From Chitinophaga tropicalis (GTDB taxonomy: Bacteria; Bacteroidota; Bacteroidia; Chitinophagales; Chitinophagaceae), in NCBI RefSeq assembly GCF_009758205.1, contig NZ_WRXN01000004.1, positions 62,001 to 126,000 of the forward strand: a stretch of 64,000 bases of DNA, read 5' to 3'. Below, in pieces: positions 17,736 to 28,521 of the stretch (its first letter is position 1; each line of letters opens with the position of its first letter). Below the pieces are notes generated by a model, which made no database searches, was not told the origin of the DNA, and saw only the letters and a program-made list of their open reading frames with translations. Position numbers and translations under genes: made by a program.

Positions 17736-18770
17736 CTATCTGACCACTGGTGAATAGTATTCAGGGGACACACCACGGTCACGCAAAACCAGCGTATCTG
17801 CCGAGGTAATTTGCATCATAGGATGATCGATGGTATATGACAGATAAATAGCATCCCTGTCCTGCGCGCCCCAGCTGTTCTTCTCTCCTCTTTTCACGAA
17901 CTTTCCTGTACCGGAAGCTGTATACCCGCTGCCTGCGGCTGAAATACTGCATGTATTGTCCTTTGGATCAAATGTCAGCAACAGGTTCATCGGAATATTA
18001 CCGCCACTACTGTTTGTAAATACCAGTGGCAGCTCTACTACACTTAATGACCTGGTGGTCATTCCTTTTACCTCGTCCTGTTCAACGTATATCTTTCTCC
18101 TGAAAACTGTACGGTCAAGCTCAGTGTAACCGGGTTTGCCCACAATGACATCTTTCCCCCTGCGAAGGTATGAACCATGCCATGGGTTTACGTACTTTAC
18201 GGCATAAGCAATAAAGTCCCTGGGTTTCACCGTCCAATGCGCATCTATGCAACGGTTAGGATTACTGACCGACGGAGTTCCACGCAGAATAGAATCTGCG
18301 TTTTCCACGTTCTTCATTGTTAGCGGAATCACATAGGTATTGACAAGCGACAGCGGATCAGCAAAAAAAGCGTCAGTCAGCTGCACCTCCACTCCTCCGA
18401 GAATACTGCCGGCAGGAATGGTGATCTTATCAGATACCAGTTTATAGTAGGCTGATGGCATAGGGACCACTTTAGGCCCTGTGCCTGAAAAATAGAGGTT
18501 GCTGCAAAGAGATTCATCAACCTCAAAGTTTATTATAACGTCTTTCCTGTTATCACGGGTACCTCCTATGGTTGCTTTTATATTTACTTTATGTTCGTTA
18601 TCCAGTGAGTTGTCAATCATAAGATCTTCACCCAATACTATGGTCCTCACAGGAAACTGGCTGGCAAAATAAACGGTCTGATAGTCGAAATCAGGATAAG
18701 CAACATCCTTATTCTTAGTACAGGAAATAAGCATAGCGGTCATTAACAGACCTGCAAATATTTTCTTCAT
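17736..18770 (-). CDS. surface lipoprotein, DUF1735/DUF5627-type (SusE-position)
   Basis: The protein has 344 residues. The lipoprotein signal is MKKIFAGLLMTAMLISC with Cys17. A DUF1735-like beta domain covers about 25-150 (for example FASQFPVRTIVLGEDLMIDN, DVIINFEVDESLC, KITIPAGSILGGVEVQLTD). A second beta domain (about 180-344) follows, of the DUF5627 kind. Lipoproteins of this build sit last in xylan-type Sus operons and are thought to bind glycan at the cell surface. It is 39 nt downstream of a SusD gene and is the last gene of the five-gene operon starting at 28521. Confidence 0.82.
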   Translation of the reverse strand: MKKIFAGLLMTAMLISCTKNKDVAYPDFDYQTVYFASQFPVRTIVLGEDLMIDNSLDNEHKVNIKATIGGTRDNRKDVIINFEVDESLCSNLYFSGTGPKVVPMPSAYYKLVSDKITIPAGSILGGVEVQLTDAFFADPLSLVNTYVIPLTMKNVENADSILRGTPSVSNPNRCIDAHWTVKPRDFIAYAVKYVNPWHGSYLRRGKDVIVGKPGYTELDRTVFRRKIYVEQDEVKGMTTRSLSVVELPLVFTNSSGGNIPMNLLLTFDPKDNTCSISAAGSGYTASGTGKFVKRGEKNSWGAQDRDAIYLSYTIDHPMMQITSADTLVLRDRGVSPEYYSPVVR

Positions 18771-18809
18771 ATTATGTATGATAAATAGTTTTAGAAATCA
18801 ATCCAGGAA

Positions 18810-20579
18810 TTACCTCCACCCTTTGTTCTGCACCAGGTTACTATATTTCAGCACCTCTGAAAAGGGGACCGGCCCGTAATACATGTAGTTTTCATAAGAC
18901 CGGTTCTCTACGTCGAAAGGGCGGTACACACCGGCATTTACATCCATACCACGAACCGTTTCCCTGAGGTTCGCCTTCCAGCGGCGGAGGTCCCAGAAAC
19001 GGAAGCTTTCGAAGCAGAGCTCCAGACGCCGTTCATTACGGATCAATTCACGCATCTTCTCTTTATCGGTCTTACATTCTTCCAGATAAGGATCTCCATT
19101 GCCCAGACCAAGACCGGCTCTTTTGCGAATGACCTTAATAACATCATAAGCAGAATAAGGATGGCCGCCAGCTCCCATGGGGCCCCATGCTTCATTGGCA
19201 GCCTCTGCATAGGAAAGGAATATTTCGGTATAGCGTATACGTGGTATATAATGATTCTTGCCCGTTGTAGAAGCAGGATTACGGTTTACATCCATACGGA
19301 GACGCTTTTTCATATAGTAGCCTGTCCTGGTGGAAGTTGATCTTACATTGATCCCGTTATCGCTGCCAGATGCGCTACCGGTGTATATCACCTGGTTACC
19401 AACACCTGCCGTACTTCCGTTATAAATGATATAGCGGGCAAAGCGGGGGTCTCTTCCAACGTAGGGATTTGCAGCATCATAATTGCTGTTTGCATTGCTG
19501 ACCGGATATCCATTTGCCATAGGGAAAGCGTCTACCAGATTCTGTGTTGGGTTCATATATCCGTTACCGAATAGTGTTGGCGGGAAATTCTGGGCTTCCT
19601 GGTCACCGTTGCTGGTAAGGATATTTTCTCTCCAGATGATCTCATTGGGATTGTTGCCCCCGCTTAATCCGTCAATCTCACTATTGTTATCATAGAAAGT
19701 ACTTCCATTTGCGGGAAGCGTGCTTATGCCTCCTTTATAGTCAATCACAGCTGCCGCAAAGTCTGCTGCATTGGCCCAGGTGGTGGTATTGGAGGCATCC
19801 TGAAAAGCAGGACTGGCAGCCAGCAAACCAACCCTTGCACGGAAAGAGCGAGCTATCAGCCCATTATACAACTGCCGGGAGTACTGGCCCATCACACGGT
19901 TATAAACTTCCGGTCTTTGTGTGGCTATTCTGAACCGTTCAGGGATCTGGCTGGCGGAACTTACGTCTGTGTATTCCAACGGTAAATTAAATTCAGCACT
20001 GTCCAGGTCTCTGAATACCTGTTTTACACAGGCATCAAAGCTGGCGCGGGGTAGGTTTACATCTGAATTGATTGTCTGGAATTCTGTGATGATGGGAACT
20101 CCTGCAAGCTTGCCGTCGTCTGTAAATCCAGCATGTGCACGAAGCAGAAAATACATGTAGAGGGCTCTCAAACCATAGGCTTCGCCTTTCATTCTCATAT
20201 TGAACAGCTTTGCTGCTTCCGGATCTGCAGCCCACTTTACCTTTTCCGCGTTTTCCAGAAAGAGGTTGATATACTGGATGGCGCCATAAGCCGGGTTCCA
20301 TACTGAAACAGGGTTGTTCGCGGCCGTCCATGAACCTGTAGCCATCTGTAAGTAGCCATTATTCAACTGGTTGGTCACAGCGTCATCTGTAGCATAATCG
20401 GTATTATCATAATAGCCGGGAATGGACCGGTATGCATTTATAAGAAAGCCCTGTGCATAATTCGCATCTTTATACATCTGGTCGATCGTCTTCAGGTTTT
20501 CTTCGTCGGGTGATAATATCTTCCTGCAACCGGCTGCAAGAAGGAGCACTATCCCTATAATTAAATAGTTTATCCTCAT
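18810..20579 (-). CDS. SusD/RagB outer-membrane lipoprotein (second pair, left locus)
   Basis: The protein has 589 residues. The signal ends LLLAAGCRK with Cys18. The N-terminal SusD domain has YRSIPGYYDNTDYATDDA; the TPR-type body includes KGEAYGLRALYMYFLLRAHAGF. The RagB/SusD C-terminal domain has RYTEIFLSYAEAANEAWGP and the hallmark ELIRNERRLELCFESFRFWDLRRWK (about 510-535). It forms the lid of the SusC channel at 20604-23474, 24 nt upstream, and delivers oligosaccharides to it. The gene order SusC-SusD-SusC-SusD-lipoprotein matches xylan loci. Confidence 0.96.
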   Translation of the reverse strand: MRINYLIIGIVLLLAAGCRKILSPDEENLKTIDQMYKDANYAQGFLINAYRSIPGYYDNTDYATDDAVTNQLNNGYLQMATGSWTAANNPVSVWNPAYGAIQYINLFLENAEKVKWAADPEAAKLFNMRMKGEAYGLRALYMYFLLRAHAGFTDDGKLAGVPIITEFQTINSDVNLPRASFDACVKQVFRDLDSAEFNLPLEYTDVSSASQIPERFRIATQRPEVYNRVMGQYSRQLYNGLIARSFRARVGLLAASPAFQDASNTTTWANAADFAAAVIDYKGGISTLPANGSTFYDNNSEIDGLSGGNNPNEIIWRENILTSNGDQEAQNFPPTLFGNGYMNPTQNLVDAFPMANGYPVSNANSNYDAANPYVGRDPRFARYIIYNGSTAGVGNQVIYTGSASGSDNGINVRSTSTRTGYYMKKRLRMDVNRNPASTTGKNHYIPRIRYTEIFLSYAEAANEAWGPMGAGGHPYSAYDVIKVIRKRAGLGLGNGDPYLEECKTDKEKMRELIRNERRLELCFESFRFWDLRRWKANLRETVRGMDVNAGVYRPFDVENRSYENYMYYGPVPFSEVLKYSNLVQNKGWR

Positions 20580-20603
20580 AAATAATGTTCTTTATTGGTT
20601 CAT

Positions 20604-23474
20604 TTAAAAAGAAGCCCTGGCGCCAATATTAAAATAGCGGTATTGAGGGGCTGTCCCTATATTGGTTTCCATGAGCTTGCGTTCTTTGGATATAACAAGC
20701 AGGTTATCGCCCAAAAGGTAAATGCTCAGGCCATGAACAAATGAGTTCCTGAAAATATGCTGGTCAAAATCGTATGTAAGCTGTACCCTGGTAAGGTTAA
20801 ACCTGCTATTTCTGTACATCCAGAAAGTGGAGTTCTGGAAATTATTATTGCCGGCAGTGGTGGTAAGGCGTGGATATGTGGCCGTATTCTTTGTAGCCTC
20901 TGTCCAACGGCCCTTTACCACATCTGAATATTTGCCGGCACCTCTCACCCAGAAGTAAGAGCTGTTTTTGAAAGCGATAGCGCCGGCTTGTCCGTTCCCC
21001 ATAGCAAAAAGGGTGAAGTGTTTCCACTTTAATGTAAGATTAAGGCCGTATGTGAATGGAGCTGCGGCCCAACCGTTACGTCCCAGGTCGACCTGGTCCC
21101 TGCTGTCAATAATGCCGTCATTGTTAATGTCTTTATACCTGATATCTCCCGGCCTGACCGTGCCACCAAATGTTTGCCTGGCATGGCGGTCAATATCATC
21201 CTGGCTTTGGAAGAATCCTTCGCTGATATATCCCCAGTATGCGTCAAGGTTACGGCCCGTTCTGTACTGGTATTGTTCTGCCTGGACTTCGTCCCTGCGT
21301 GTGGCTTTTGAGGAGAAGAACATACCACAGGCCCCAATGGAGTATTCTACCTGTCCTATTTTGTTGTTCAGGTTCACTGAAAAGTCAGCTCCTGAACGTC
21401 TGTCGTTATTGAAATTCAGCCAGGGGCGGAAATCACCTGAACCCGTAAAATAGGAAGGATAAATGGTAGTTCCCCTGGTAAGCAGCCCTTTGGTATCCTG
21501 TAAAAAGTAATTGGCTTCCAGGGTTATCAAACGGTTAAACATTGATGCATCTATCCCTGTCCTGTATTCCTGCCGCTGAATGAAGGTGAGATAAGGATTA
21601 TCTCCCTGCCCTGAAAGTGTTGTCCATCCTCCGGCAGCACCATCGCGCCATTGATACCATCCGCCTAACGTACTATTGTTGCCATAATACCCCTGGTATA
21701 AATAATAGTCGGTAGGTGTACTACTATTAGGTCTGACACCGGTAATATCCAGGTCTTGCTTTATGGATGCGTAAGAGGCTGAAATCTTCAGGTTGTCAAT
21801 GAAAGAAATATTCTTCTTAAAAAAATCTTCATCACTGAGGCGCCAGCCCAGTGTGACAGCAGGCGATATGGCCTTACGCTTCCCGGGAGGGAGTTTAGCG
21901 GAATGGACCAATGCAGCGGAAAAGTCGAGATAATATTTCCTGCGGTAGTCATATCCGGCCTGGAACCCGAGGTTTGTGTTCCTGATGGGATGGTAATCGC
22001 TTCCGCCCTCATTATCGGGGTCGCTGGAGATCTGTGTGAGGTACCACCATCCCAGTAAGGCTGCTGTCACATGGTGATCACTCGCAAATGTTCTTTTATA
22101 ATTGAACTGTGCCCTGGACGACATTGTTTGCGTGTAGGTAGTTCTTCCGATGGTTTCATTGGTGGAATTGAGATCATTATTGAACTTTTGCAGATCGGTG
22201 ATCATGTCCTGTCCGTTTACTGTTGACCAGGCAGGTCTGTAAACTGCATAAGGTAGCTGATACGCCTCGGAATAAACAGCAGTATAATCCATGCTGAATG
22301 CTGTCCTGAAGGATAATCCTTTCATAATGTTTCCCAGATCAGCTCCTGCATTCATATTATACATAAAGGTGCGGTACTTTGTTTTAATGTATCCGGCTGC
22401 CAGCATATCTGAAAAAACATTGGTTAGATTGGTAGACTGACCGCCAAGCAGGTACTTTCCATCAATGACATGATTACTGTTGTTCACATATGTTTGCAGG
22501 TTCTTATTAGCCGGGTCAAACATGCTGATGGGAATGAGCGGGGAAAACCTGTTAAAGTTGGGTGCTATCGTTGAGGATGCTCCCCAGAAATCGCCCCGTC
22601 CTGCGTAATTGTCGGAAACATTAACCGCCACATCGCTGGAGGCGGTGAGCCAGCTGTTCAGGTTCATATCCACATTGCCTCTTATGCTGAAACCGAAGTC
22701 GTTGTTCTTTTTCTGTTCCCCATAATTCATGATGCTGTTATTATAGGCCAGGCCTATGTTGGTATAATAGCGGGCACGTTCATTACCGCCGGAAATTTCA
22801 GTTGTAATATCCGACCTTGAGTATGCTTTTTTCAGATAACCTGAGCTGAAAAAATCAATATCCGGATACCTGAAAGGGTTTGTTCCTGCTCTTGTATTAT
22901 CAATTTCCTGCTGGCTGTATCCTGCACCGCTGGTAGAAATGCCATCATTGCCCAAGGCCTCGTTGTATAAGGTCATGTAATCAGCCGCATTCAGGTAGCC
23001 GGGATATCGCCTGGGAAAGTGAAGACCTGTGTTGGCACGTACGTCAATGCTTAATGGCTTTATGCTTCCCCGTTTGGTAGTAATGAGGATAACACCTTTG
23101 GCGGCATTGCTTCCGTATAATACCACTGCGCTGGCACCTTTCAGTACAGTGACAGATCCTATTTCCACCAACCGGACATCGGAAGCACGGCGGGGTATGC
23201 CATCTACCAGGACAAGCGCTTCCTGGCCCCAGATATTGCCTGTGTATCCACCTACGAAACTCTGAAGATTATCCAGGCTATAGGTCCCGTAGCTTTTTTT
23301 CAGTAAACCGGAAACGTTGACAGTGGAAATACCACCCAACAAATCTTCTCTGGCAACTGTTCCGAAAGCGACGTTTATAAGACTGTCATTTTTTTCCTGT
23401 GCCGCTAATCCTGTTGAGATGAGTACAGAAATGACCAAAAGAACACAGGAGAACATTATATTTTTTCTCTTCAT
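20604..23474 (-). CDS. SusC/RagA TonB-dependent transporter, short form
   Basis: The protein has 956 residues. After a signal peptide (MKRKNIMFSCVLLVISVLIS) it goes almost directly into the plug (ALVLVDGIPRRASDV, ITVLKG-type segment SVTVLKGASAVVLYGSNAAKG). The carboxypeptidase-like N-terminal extension found in most SusC proteins is absent. The 22-strand barrel follows and ends in an aromatic residue (GARASF). Short SusC proteins paired with a SusD are seen as the second pair of xylan operons. It imports oligosaccharides across the outer membrane using TonB energy. It is 19 nt downstream of the preceding SusD gene. Confidence 0.95.
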   Translation of the reverse strand: MKRKNIMFSCVLLVISVLISTGLAAQEKNDSLINVAFGTVAREDLLGGISTVNVSGLLKKSYGTYSLDNLQSFVGGYTGNIWGQEALVLVDGIPRRASDVRLVEIGSVTVLKGASAVVLYGSNAAKGVILITTKRGSIKPLSIDVRANTGLHFPRRYPGYLNAADYMTLYNEALGNDGISTSGAGYSQQEIDNTRAGTNPFRYPDIDFFSSGYLKKAYSRSDITTEISGGNERARYYTNIGLAYNNSIMNYGEQKKNNDFGFSIRGNVDMNLNSWLTASSDVAVNVSDNYAGRGDFWGASSTIAPNFNRFSPLIPISMFDPANKNLQTYVNNSNHVIDGKYLLGGQSTNLTNVFSDMLAAGYIKTKYRTFMYNMNAGADLGNIMKGLSFRTAFSMDYTAVYSEAYQLPYAVYRPAWSTVNGQDMITDLQKFNNDLNSTNETIGRTTYTQTMSSRAQFNYKRTFASDHHVTAALLGWWYLTQISSDPDNEGGSDYHPIRNTNLGFQAGYDYRRKYYLDFSAALVHSAKLPPGKRKAISPAVTLGWRLSDEDFFKKNISFIDNLKISASYASIKQDLDITGVRPNSSTPTDYYLYQGYYGNNSTLGGWYQWRDGAAGGWTTLSGQGDNPYLTFIQRQEYRTGIDASMFNRLITLEANYFLQDTKGLLTRGTTIYPSYFTGSGDFRPWLNFNNDRRSGADFSVNLNNKIGQVEYSIGACGMFFSSKATRRDEVQAEQYQYRTGRNLDAYWGYISEGFFQSQDDIDRHARQTFGGTVRPGDIRYKDINNDGIIDSRDQVDLGRNGWAAAPFTYGLNLTLKWKHFTLFAMGNGQAGAIAFKNSSYFWVRGAGKYSDVVKGRWTEATKNTATYPRLTTTAGNNNFQNSTFWMYRNSRFNLTRVQLTYDFDQHIFRNSFVHGLSIYLLGDNLLVISKERKLMETNIGTAPQYRYFNIGARASF

Positions 23475-23493
23475 TTTTTAAAATTTTAATGGT

Positions 23494-25383
23494 TTACCAA
23501 CCTGGGTTCTGTTTAAACTCCCTGTACATATTTACATCGCTTAAGAGGAATGGAAACCAGTAATGCCGTTGTCCGAGCTGCCTTTCAAATAAAACAGTCT
23601 CTCTGAAGTTCTTAACATGACCGTTCTTAGGATCTGCATATAAGACACTGTTGGGTACATCTCCTGCGCGGTCAAACTCTACGGCTTTCTTTAATGTATA
23701 GGGCCGTTCTGTCAATAGCAACCATCTGCGCAGGTCAGTAAAACGATGGCCTTCAAATGCCAGTTCCACGGCGCGTTCCCGTCTTACTTCACTCATAAAG
23801 ACATCTGTACCTGTAAGGAACTTTGCAGCTACATCTCCTACTCCCGCTCTTTTGCGCACTTTGTTGACGGCTTCTTCTGCAGAGAGGGTATACCCTTCGG
23901 CCCTGCTTTGAGGCGAGCCATAACCTGTTGCCGTAGCTTCGGCATATAACAGGTAAACATCTGCCAGCCGCATGAGGCTTAATACCAGGGTATTGTTCTC
24001 TTTATAGCCATCAAAATCATTCATTAGTTTGGAAACGAATTTGGAATTCATATAGCCTGTCCACACCTTTTTGTTTCCATTAGCAGTTCTGTACAATCCG
24101 TTGGTGTAAAGGCTTGCATATTGCCGGTATTGGTCATTGCCGACCCTTGAAATGTCCAGTACACATTTTTCGCCGTCTATTACAATATCGTGGTAGAAGC
24201 GCGGGTCCCTGTTTTTCCAGGGATATTCGGGATCATATCCTGATTCAGGGTCAGGTTTTTCAGGATCTGTAATGGGCAGTCCGTTGGCCATGCCGTAGTA
24301 ATCCACATAATTGGCAGTGGGATAAACCTTAATGCCGGAACCGTTGATGGTCATTGGCCGGTAATCGTTCACCTGGTTCCAGCGCCAGCGGCCGGCTGCT
24401 TCTGCCAGGTTCTCCATAAAAATGGATTCTTTCAGTCCCGGAAGCCGGCCGTTCTGGTTAAAGGTGTAGAACAACCGGGTATATTGTGAGAACGGGGCTA
24501 ACTCGTAGCGGCCGGTAGATTCAGTGATCTGTAAGGCCTGAGCAAAGGCGTCAGCGGCTTTTTTGCAATAGTCTGCATTGTAGGAACTGTTACCTGTAGA
24601 TTCCCTGTTCATTAAAGGGCTACCGGCCCAGAGAAGATTTTTCCCGAGGTAGGCCAGGGCCATGATCTTATTGATGCGCAGGTTATTGTTCCCTATTGTT
24701 TGTTGTCCGACGAGGGTCTGGTCCCAATCAACAGGAAGCAGGTCTGCCGCTTTCTGTAAGTCAGCCGTTACTTTATCGGCCGTAGCATGATAATTTAACC
24801 GGGGCAGTTTAAGGGATTTATCTGAGGGTAATACCTGGTCAATGTAAGGCAGTCCGCCCCAATATTCCATCAATACAAAATGAAAGTACCCTCTGAAGAA
24901 ATACAGTTGGCCAGCTATCAGGTCCTTTTCTTCGTCTGTAGCTTCTGTAAGCAGGTCCAGGTTGGCCAGTCCGATGTTTGCTTTGCGGATGGCGTACCAG
25001 GACAATCCCCATAGTTTCCCTTTATCGGTACGGCTTGCGGTGGATGCATTGCCACCCGGTTTGAAAAAGTTGTAAAAAGCGCCATTCCAGGCCCAGTAAT
25101 CCCCCTGGTCAACATTATAGGAAAACAGGCGGGTTTCACCTACTTCCCAGAATTCGTCTTCACCCAGGTTAAAGCAGTTATGAAATTCTACTGCACTGAT
25201 CAAAGGAATGCAGTTGTACAATTCCTCTGTAAATCCCTGGAAGTTCCTGAAGTTCTTGAAGGCGTCCCCTTCTGCTATGTCAGCAAGCGGCGATCTCTCC
25301 AGGTACTTCCTGCAGGAGCTCAGCCACAGGGTGGCTAATACTATTGTTAAAGGCAACAATATGTTCAGAAAAAATCTCTTCAT
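23494..25383 (-). CDS. SusD/RagB outer-membrane lipoprotein (first pair, left locus)
   Basis: The protein has 629 residues. The signal ends LWLSSCRKYLERSPL with Cys24. It shows the SusD core (AGQLYFFRGYFHFVLMEYWGGLPYI), a SusD-like C-terminal block with RLADVYLLYAEATATG, and VRRERAVELAFEGHRFTDLRRW (about 540-562). It is the partner of the SusC at 25396-28521, 12 nt upstream, and would bind the polymer or long oligosaccharides at the cell surface. It is part of a five-gene operon (28521 to 17736). Confidence 0.96.
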   Translation of the reverse strand: MKRFFLNILLPLTIVLATLWLSSCRKYLERSPLADIAEGDAFKNFRNFQGFTEELYNCIPLISAVEFHNCFNLGEDEFWEVGETRLFSYNVDQGDYWAWNGAFYNFFKPGGNASTASRTDKGKLWGLSWYAIRKANIGLANLDLLTEATDEEKDLIAGQLYFFRGYFHFVLMEYWGGLPYIDQVLPSDKSLKLPRLNYHATADKVTADLQKAADLLPVDWDQTLVGQQTIGNNNLRINKIMALAYLGKNLLWAGSPLMNRESTGNSSYNADYCKKAADAFAQALQITESTGRYELAPFSQYTRLFYTFNQNGRLPGLKESIFMENLAEAAGRWRWNQVNDYRPMTINGSGIKVYPTANYVDYYGMANGLPITDPEKPDPESGYDPEYPWKNRDPRFYHDIVIDGEKCVLDISRVGNDQYRQYASLYTNGLYRTANGNKKVWTGYMNSKFVSKLMNDFDGYKENNTLVLSLMRLADVYLLYAEATATGYGSPQSRAEGYTLSAEEAVNKVRKRAGVGDVAAKFLTGTDVFMSEVRRERAVELAFEGHRFTDLRRWLLLTERPYTLKKAVEFDRAGDVPNSVLYADPKNGHVKNFRETVLFERQLGQRHYWFPFLLSDVNMYREFKQNPGW

Positions 25384-25395
25384 CTCCCGATAATT

Positions 25396-28300
25396 TTATA
25401 AGGTGATATCAATGCCTAAGTTGAAACGCCTGACCGTGGGATAGGCTCCCAGGCTGGAACCACCACTGAAATTAGATTCACGGTCATCCGGCATCTTTGT
25501 CCACAACAACAGGTTGTTACCGTTTACGTATATTTTACACGTCTTTATGCCCATCTTTTTTACAACGCCGCCAGACAGCGTGTAGCCTATTTCTGCATTT
25601 TTTAACCGTGTGTAAGATCCGTCAAACAGGTAGCGCGTGCCATTGCCGCCGCCACCTTCCAGGTTTGACCAGCGGGGCAAGGGAACATCCCCGCCACCAT
25701 TTTGTTTCAGCCAGTAAGCGCCTTCCACATAAGCTACATTGGATGATGAATGGAAGGTGGGAAATGTAACTTCGCGGGTTACGTTGTTCACACCATAGAA
25801 CTGCAGGAACAGGCTCAGTCCCCTCCAATCTATTCCGAGGCTGGCGTTGTAAGTATTTTGCGGAGTGCCGGCGTATCCGTAAGGGGCGGTGTCGTTACCA
25901 TCAATAATGCCGTCACCATTAAAGTCAATAATGTTGTAATCTCCCGGAAGCTTGTTCTGGTTATTGGTTGAACGTTGGGTACTGCCGTAAATATCATCCC
26001 AGCTCTGCAGGTATCCATAGTCAAGGTATGTCCTGGTCTGACCGATTGAGTATCCGGCCTGTTTCTGATAGGCAAGCCGCAGTTCGGGATCGTCACGGAA
26101 GATGGTTTTATTCGTAGCATGAGTCATGTTGGTATTAGCCCAGATATGGATCCCGTTTTTGAATGTATGGTCCAGTCTGAGCTCAATTTCATAACCTTTG
26201 CTGGTTACCCTGCCAAGATTGGCGCTGGGAGCGCTTACCCCGAAATAGGAAGGGATGGCGCGTGAAGCCCCATTGATAATGATATCGGTCCTGTTGTCGC
26301 TGAACACATCTACGCTACCTGCAATTTTTCCCTGCAGGAAAGAGTAATCAATGCCCAGGTTACGTTTTTCCACTTTTTCCCAGGAGATATTAGGATTACC
26401 GAGGCTACTGACCCTGTAAAATGTATAAGGCGTATTAGCCGGAGGGCTTCCCATCTGCGCATTGCCGCCAAATGCCCATTGGTCTCTGAAGGGCCAGCGG
26501 CCAACAGCTACGGCATCGTCACCGATCTTTCCCCATGAGGCGCGTATTTTCAGGACATCGAGAAAATTCAGGCTGCTCATCAGGTTTTCATTGCTCAGCA
26601 TCCAGCCTGCGGAGAAAGAAGGAAAGAAGGCAAAGCGGTAATCGGGGCCAAACTGCTCGGAGCCATTATAGGCGCCGTTGGTCTCAAAAAAGTATCTTGT
26701 GTCATAATTATATGTGGCACGAAAAACCCAGTCTTCACGGTAACGGGCAAACTGACTGCCTGTAGCTACTTTTTCGCGTTGCAATAGTCCCATGGCTGTT
26801 ACGTCATGTTTCCCGAAACGGCGGTCATAGTTTAACTGGAACATGTAGTTCTGCCGCCGGTAGGTTGCGTCTCTGTCTACTGATCCTGGCTGGCCTGACC
26901 AGCGGATGCCATCAGAATAGTCCAGCTGTGTTCCGGAGTTGATCGGGTATTCAAGGAATACTGTACCTGTTTCCGGATCTACCCATTTGCGCTGGGCATA
27001 ATTGAAAGCATCGTTGATACCCCGTTGTGTTTCCCTGAACGTATTGTCTAACGAAATACTGCCTCTGACGCTGAGACCTCTTGTGATCATATCCAGTTGT
27101 TGCTGAAGAATGAAGTCTGTAGTAAGCTGTGTATTTGTCCGTTTCTCTATGCCGGACATAGCCAGGTTGTACACGGAGTTTGGTACATCTGCATTCCTGG
27201 GCTGGAAAAAGCCCCATGTGCCATCTGAATAAATGGGGCGCATGGCATCGGGGGATGTTCTGTAAGCGGAAGCCCAGTAGCCCTGATCATTATCAGCAGC
27301 CCCCCAGGGTACTTTACGTACGCCGTTGGAACCAAATAGCTTTGTTGAAAACCTCGTTGTTTTTGTAAGGTTGAAGTCCAGGTTGCTGCGTACATTGATG
27401 CGGTTGTAGCCATACCCGGATTTGTAGCCTCTTCCATTCTGGAAGGTTTTAAACAGGTCTCCTTCGTATACAAAGTCGGCCCCTGCGAAATAGGTAACAA
27501 ACTGAGACCCTCCTGATACGTTAACAGCTGTGCTGTAAGACATTGCCCTGTCTTTGAACAGCTCCTTTGTCCAGTCTACATTAGGATACCTGTCCCAATC
27601 TTCTGCATTGAGAGGGTTCCGGTATTTGTCTATGATCTGTTGTGGTTTATAGGCAGACCATCCGTTTGCAGAAAGCATAAGTTCCCGCTGAATAGCCAGA
27701 TTCTTAATAACAAAAGCATCATAGGAATCATATTTCTCCGGCAGCTTCGAGGCTACTTTTGTTGTCATATTAGACCTGATCTGAATAACTGCTTTCCCGG
27801 TAGTGCCTTTTTTAGTGGTGATCAGGATAACTCCATTGGCGCCTTTTACCCCATAAACGGCAGTAGCTGAGGCATCTTTGAGAACGGAAATACTTTCAAC
27901 AGAAGAAATATCTATTGTACTCATTGAGCGTTCAATACCATCGACCAGGATCAGGGGCGCGCTGTTATTCCACGAGCTCTGTGCGCGGATCAATATCTGC
28001 GGATCTTCTGCGCCTGGCATGCCGGTAGAGGCGCTGGTAATAACGCCTGGCAGGTTCCCGGTCAATGCCATACCAAGATTGGTAACGCCTCCTGTTCGCT
28101 CAAGTACCTTTCCTGATGTCTGTGTAATGGCGCCAACGACACTGGCTTTTTTTTGCCGGCCGTACCCTACAATAATCACATCTTCAAGTACGGCTACGGC
28201 GTCTTTCAGTGTAATGATGATGTTATTGTCCTGTATTCCTACTTCCACTTCCCGGGTGGTTTTTCCTACATGGCTTATTTCAAGGACCTGTTTACCGGCC

Positions 28301-28521
28301 GGGAGTAACAGGGAAAACTTCCCGTCGTTACTGGTTTGTGCGCCGTTACCACCTTGTTTTATTTTGACTGATGCACCAGCTACGGGCATATTTTGTGCAT
28401 CCAGAACTGTTCCCTGTACGGTACGTGAATTTTGCGCCAGTGCGGGGAAACAGCAAAAGGATATAGAAAGCGCTGCTGCCATCAGGGCAAGCGCACTCCG
28501 CATGATTGAACTGAGAATCAT
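25396..28521 (-). CDS. SusC/RagA TonB-dependent transporter (first pair, left locus)
   Basis: The protein has 1041 residues. A signal peptide ends FPALAQ. A carboxypeptidase-regulatory-like domain (about 33-110, VQGTVLDAQNMPVAGASVKI) is followed by the TonB-box region and plug (VIIVGYGRQKKASVVGAI; PLILVDGIERSMSTID; VLKDASATAVYGVKGANGVI) and the large barrel ending NLGIDITL. This is the full-length SusC form and first gene of the operon. It has a 400-nt upstream region holding a hairpin (28637-28666) and a candidate regulator site (28889-28897). It imports oligosaccharides together with the SusD downstream. Confidence 0.96.
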   Translation of the reverse strand: MILSSIMRSALALMAAALSISFCCFPALAQNSRTVQGTVLDAQNMPVAGASVKIKQGGNGAQTSNDGKFSLLLPAGKQVLEISHVGKTTREVEVGIQDNNIIITLKDAVAVLEDVIIVGYGRQKKASVVGAITQTSGKVLERTGGVTNLGMALTGNLPGVITSASTGMPGAEDPQILIRAQSSWNNSAPLILVDGIERSMSTIDISSVESISVLKDASATAVYGVKGANGVILITTKKGTTGKAVIQIRSNMTTKVASKLPEKYDSYDAFVIKNLAIQRELMLSANGWSAYKPQQIIDKYRNPLNAEDWDRYPNVDWTKELFKDRAMSYSTAVNVSGGSQFVTYFAGADFVYEGDLFKTFQNGRGYKSGYGYNRINVRSNLDFNLTKTTRFSTKLFGSNGVRKVPWGAADNDQGYWASAYRTSPDAMRPIYSDGTWGFFQPRNADVPNSVYNLAMSGIEKRTNTQLTTDFILQQQLDMITRGLSVRGSISLDNTFRETQRGINDAFNYAQRKWVDPETGTVFLEYPINSGTQLDYSDGIRWSGQPGSVDRDATYRRQNYMFQLNYDRRFGKHDVTAMGLLQREKVATGSQFARYREDWVFRATYNYDTRYFFETNGAYNGSEQFGPDYRFAFFPSFSAGWMLSNENLMSSLNFLDVLKIRASWGKIGDDAVAVGRWPFRDQWAFGGNAQMGSPPANTPYTFYRVSSLGNPNISWEKVEKRNLGIDYSFLQGKIAGSVDVFSDNRTDIIINGASRAIPSYFGVSAPSANLGRVTSKGYEIELRLDHTFKNGIHIWANTNMTHATNKTIFRDDPELRLAYQKQAGYSIGQTRTYLDYGYLQSWDDIYGSTQRSTNNQNKLPGDYNIIDFNGDGIIDGNDTAPYGYAGTPQNTYNASLGIDWRGLSLFLQFYGVNNVTREVTFPTFHSSSNVAYVEGAYWLKQNGGGDVPLPRWSNLEGGGGNGTRYLFDGSYTRLKNAEIGYTLSGGVVKKMGIKTCKIYVNGNNLLLWTKMPDDRESNFSGGSSLGAYPTVRRFNLGIDITL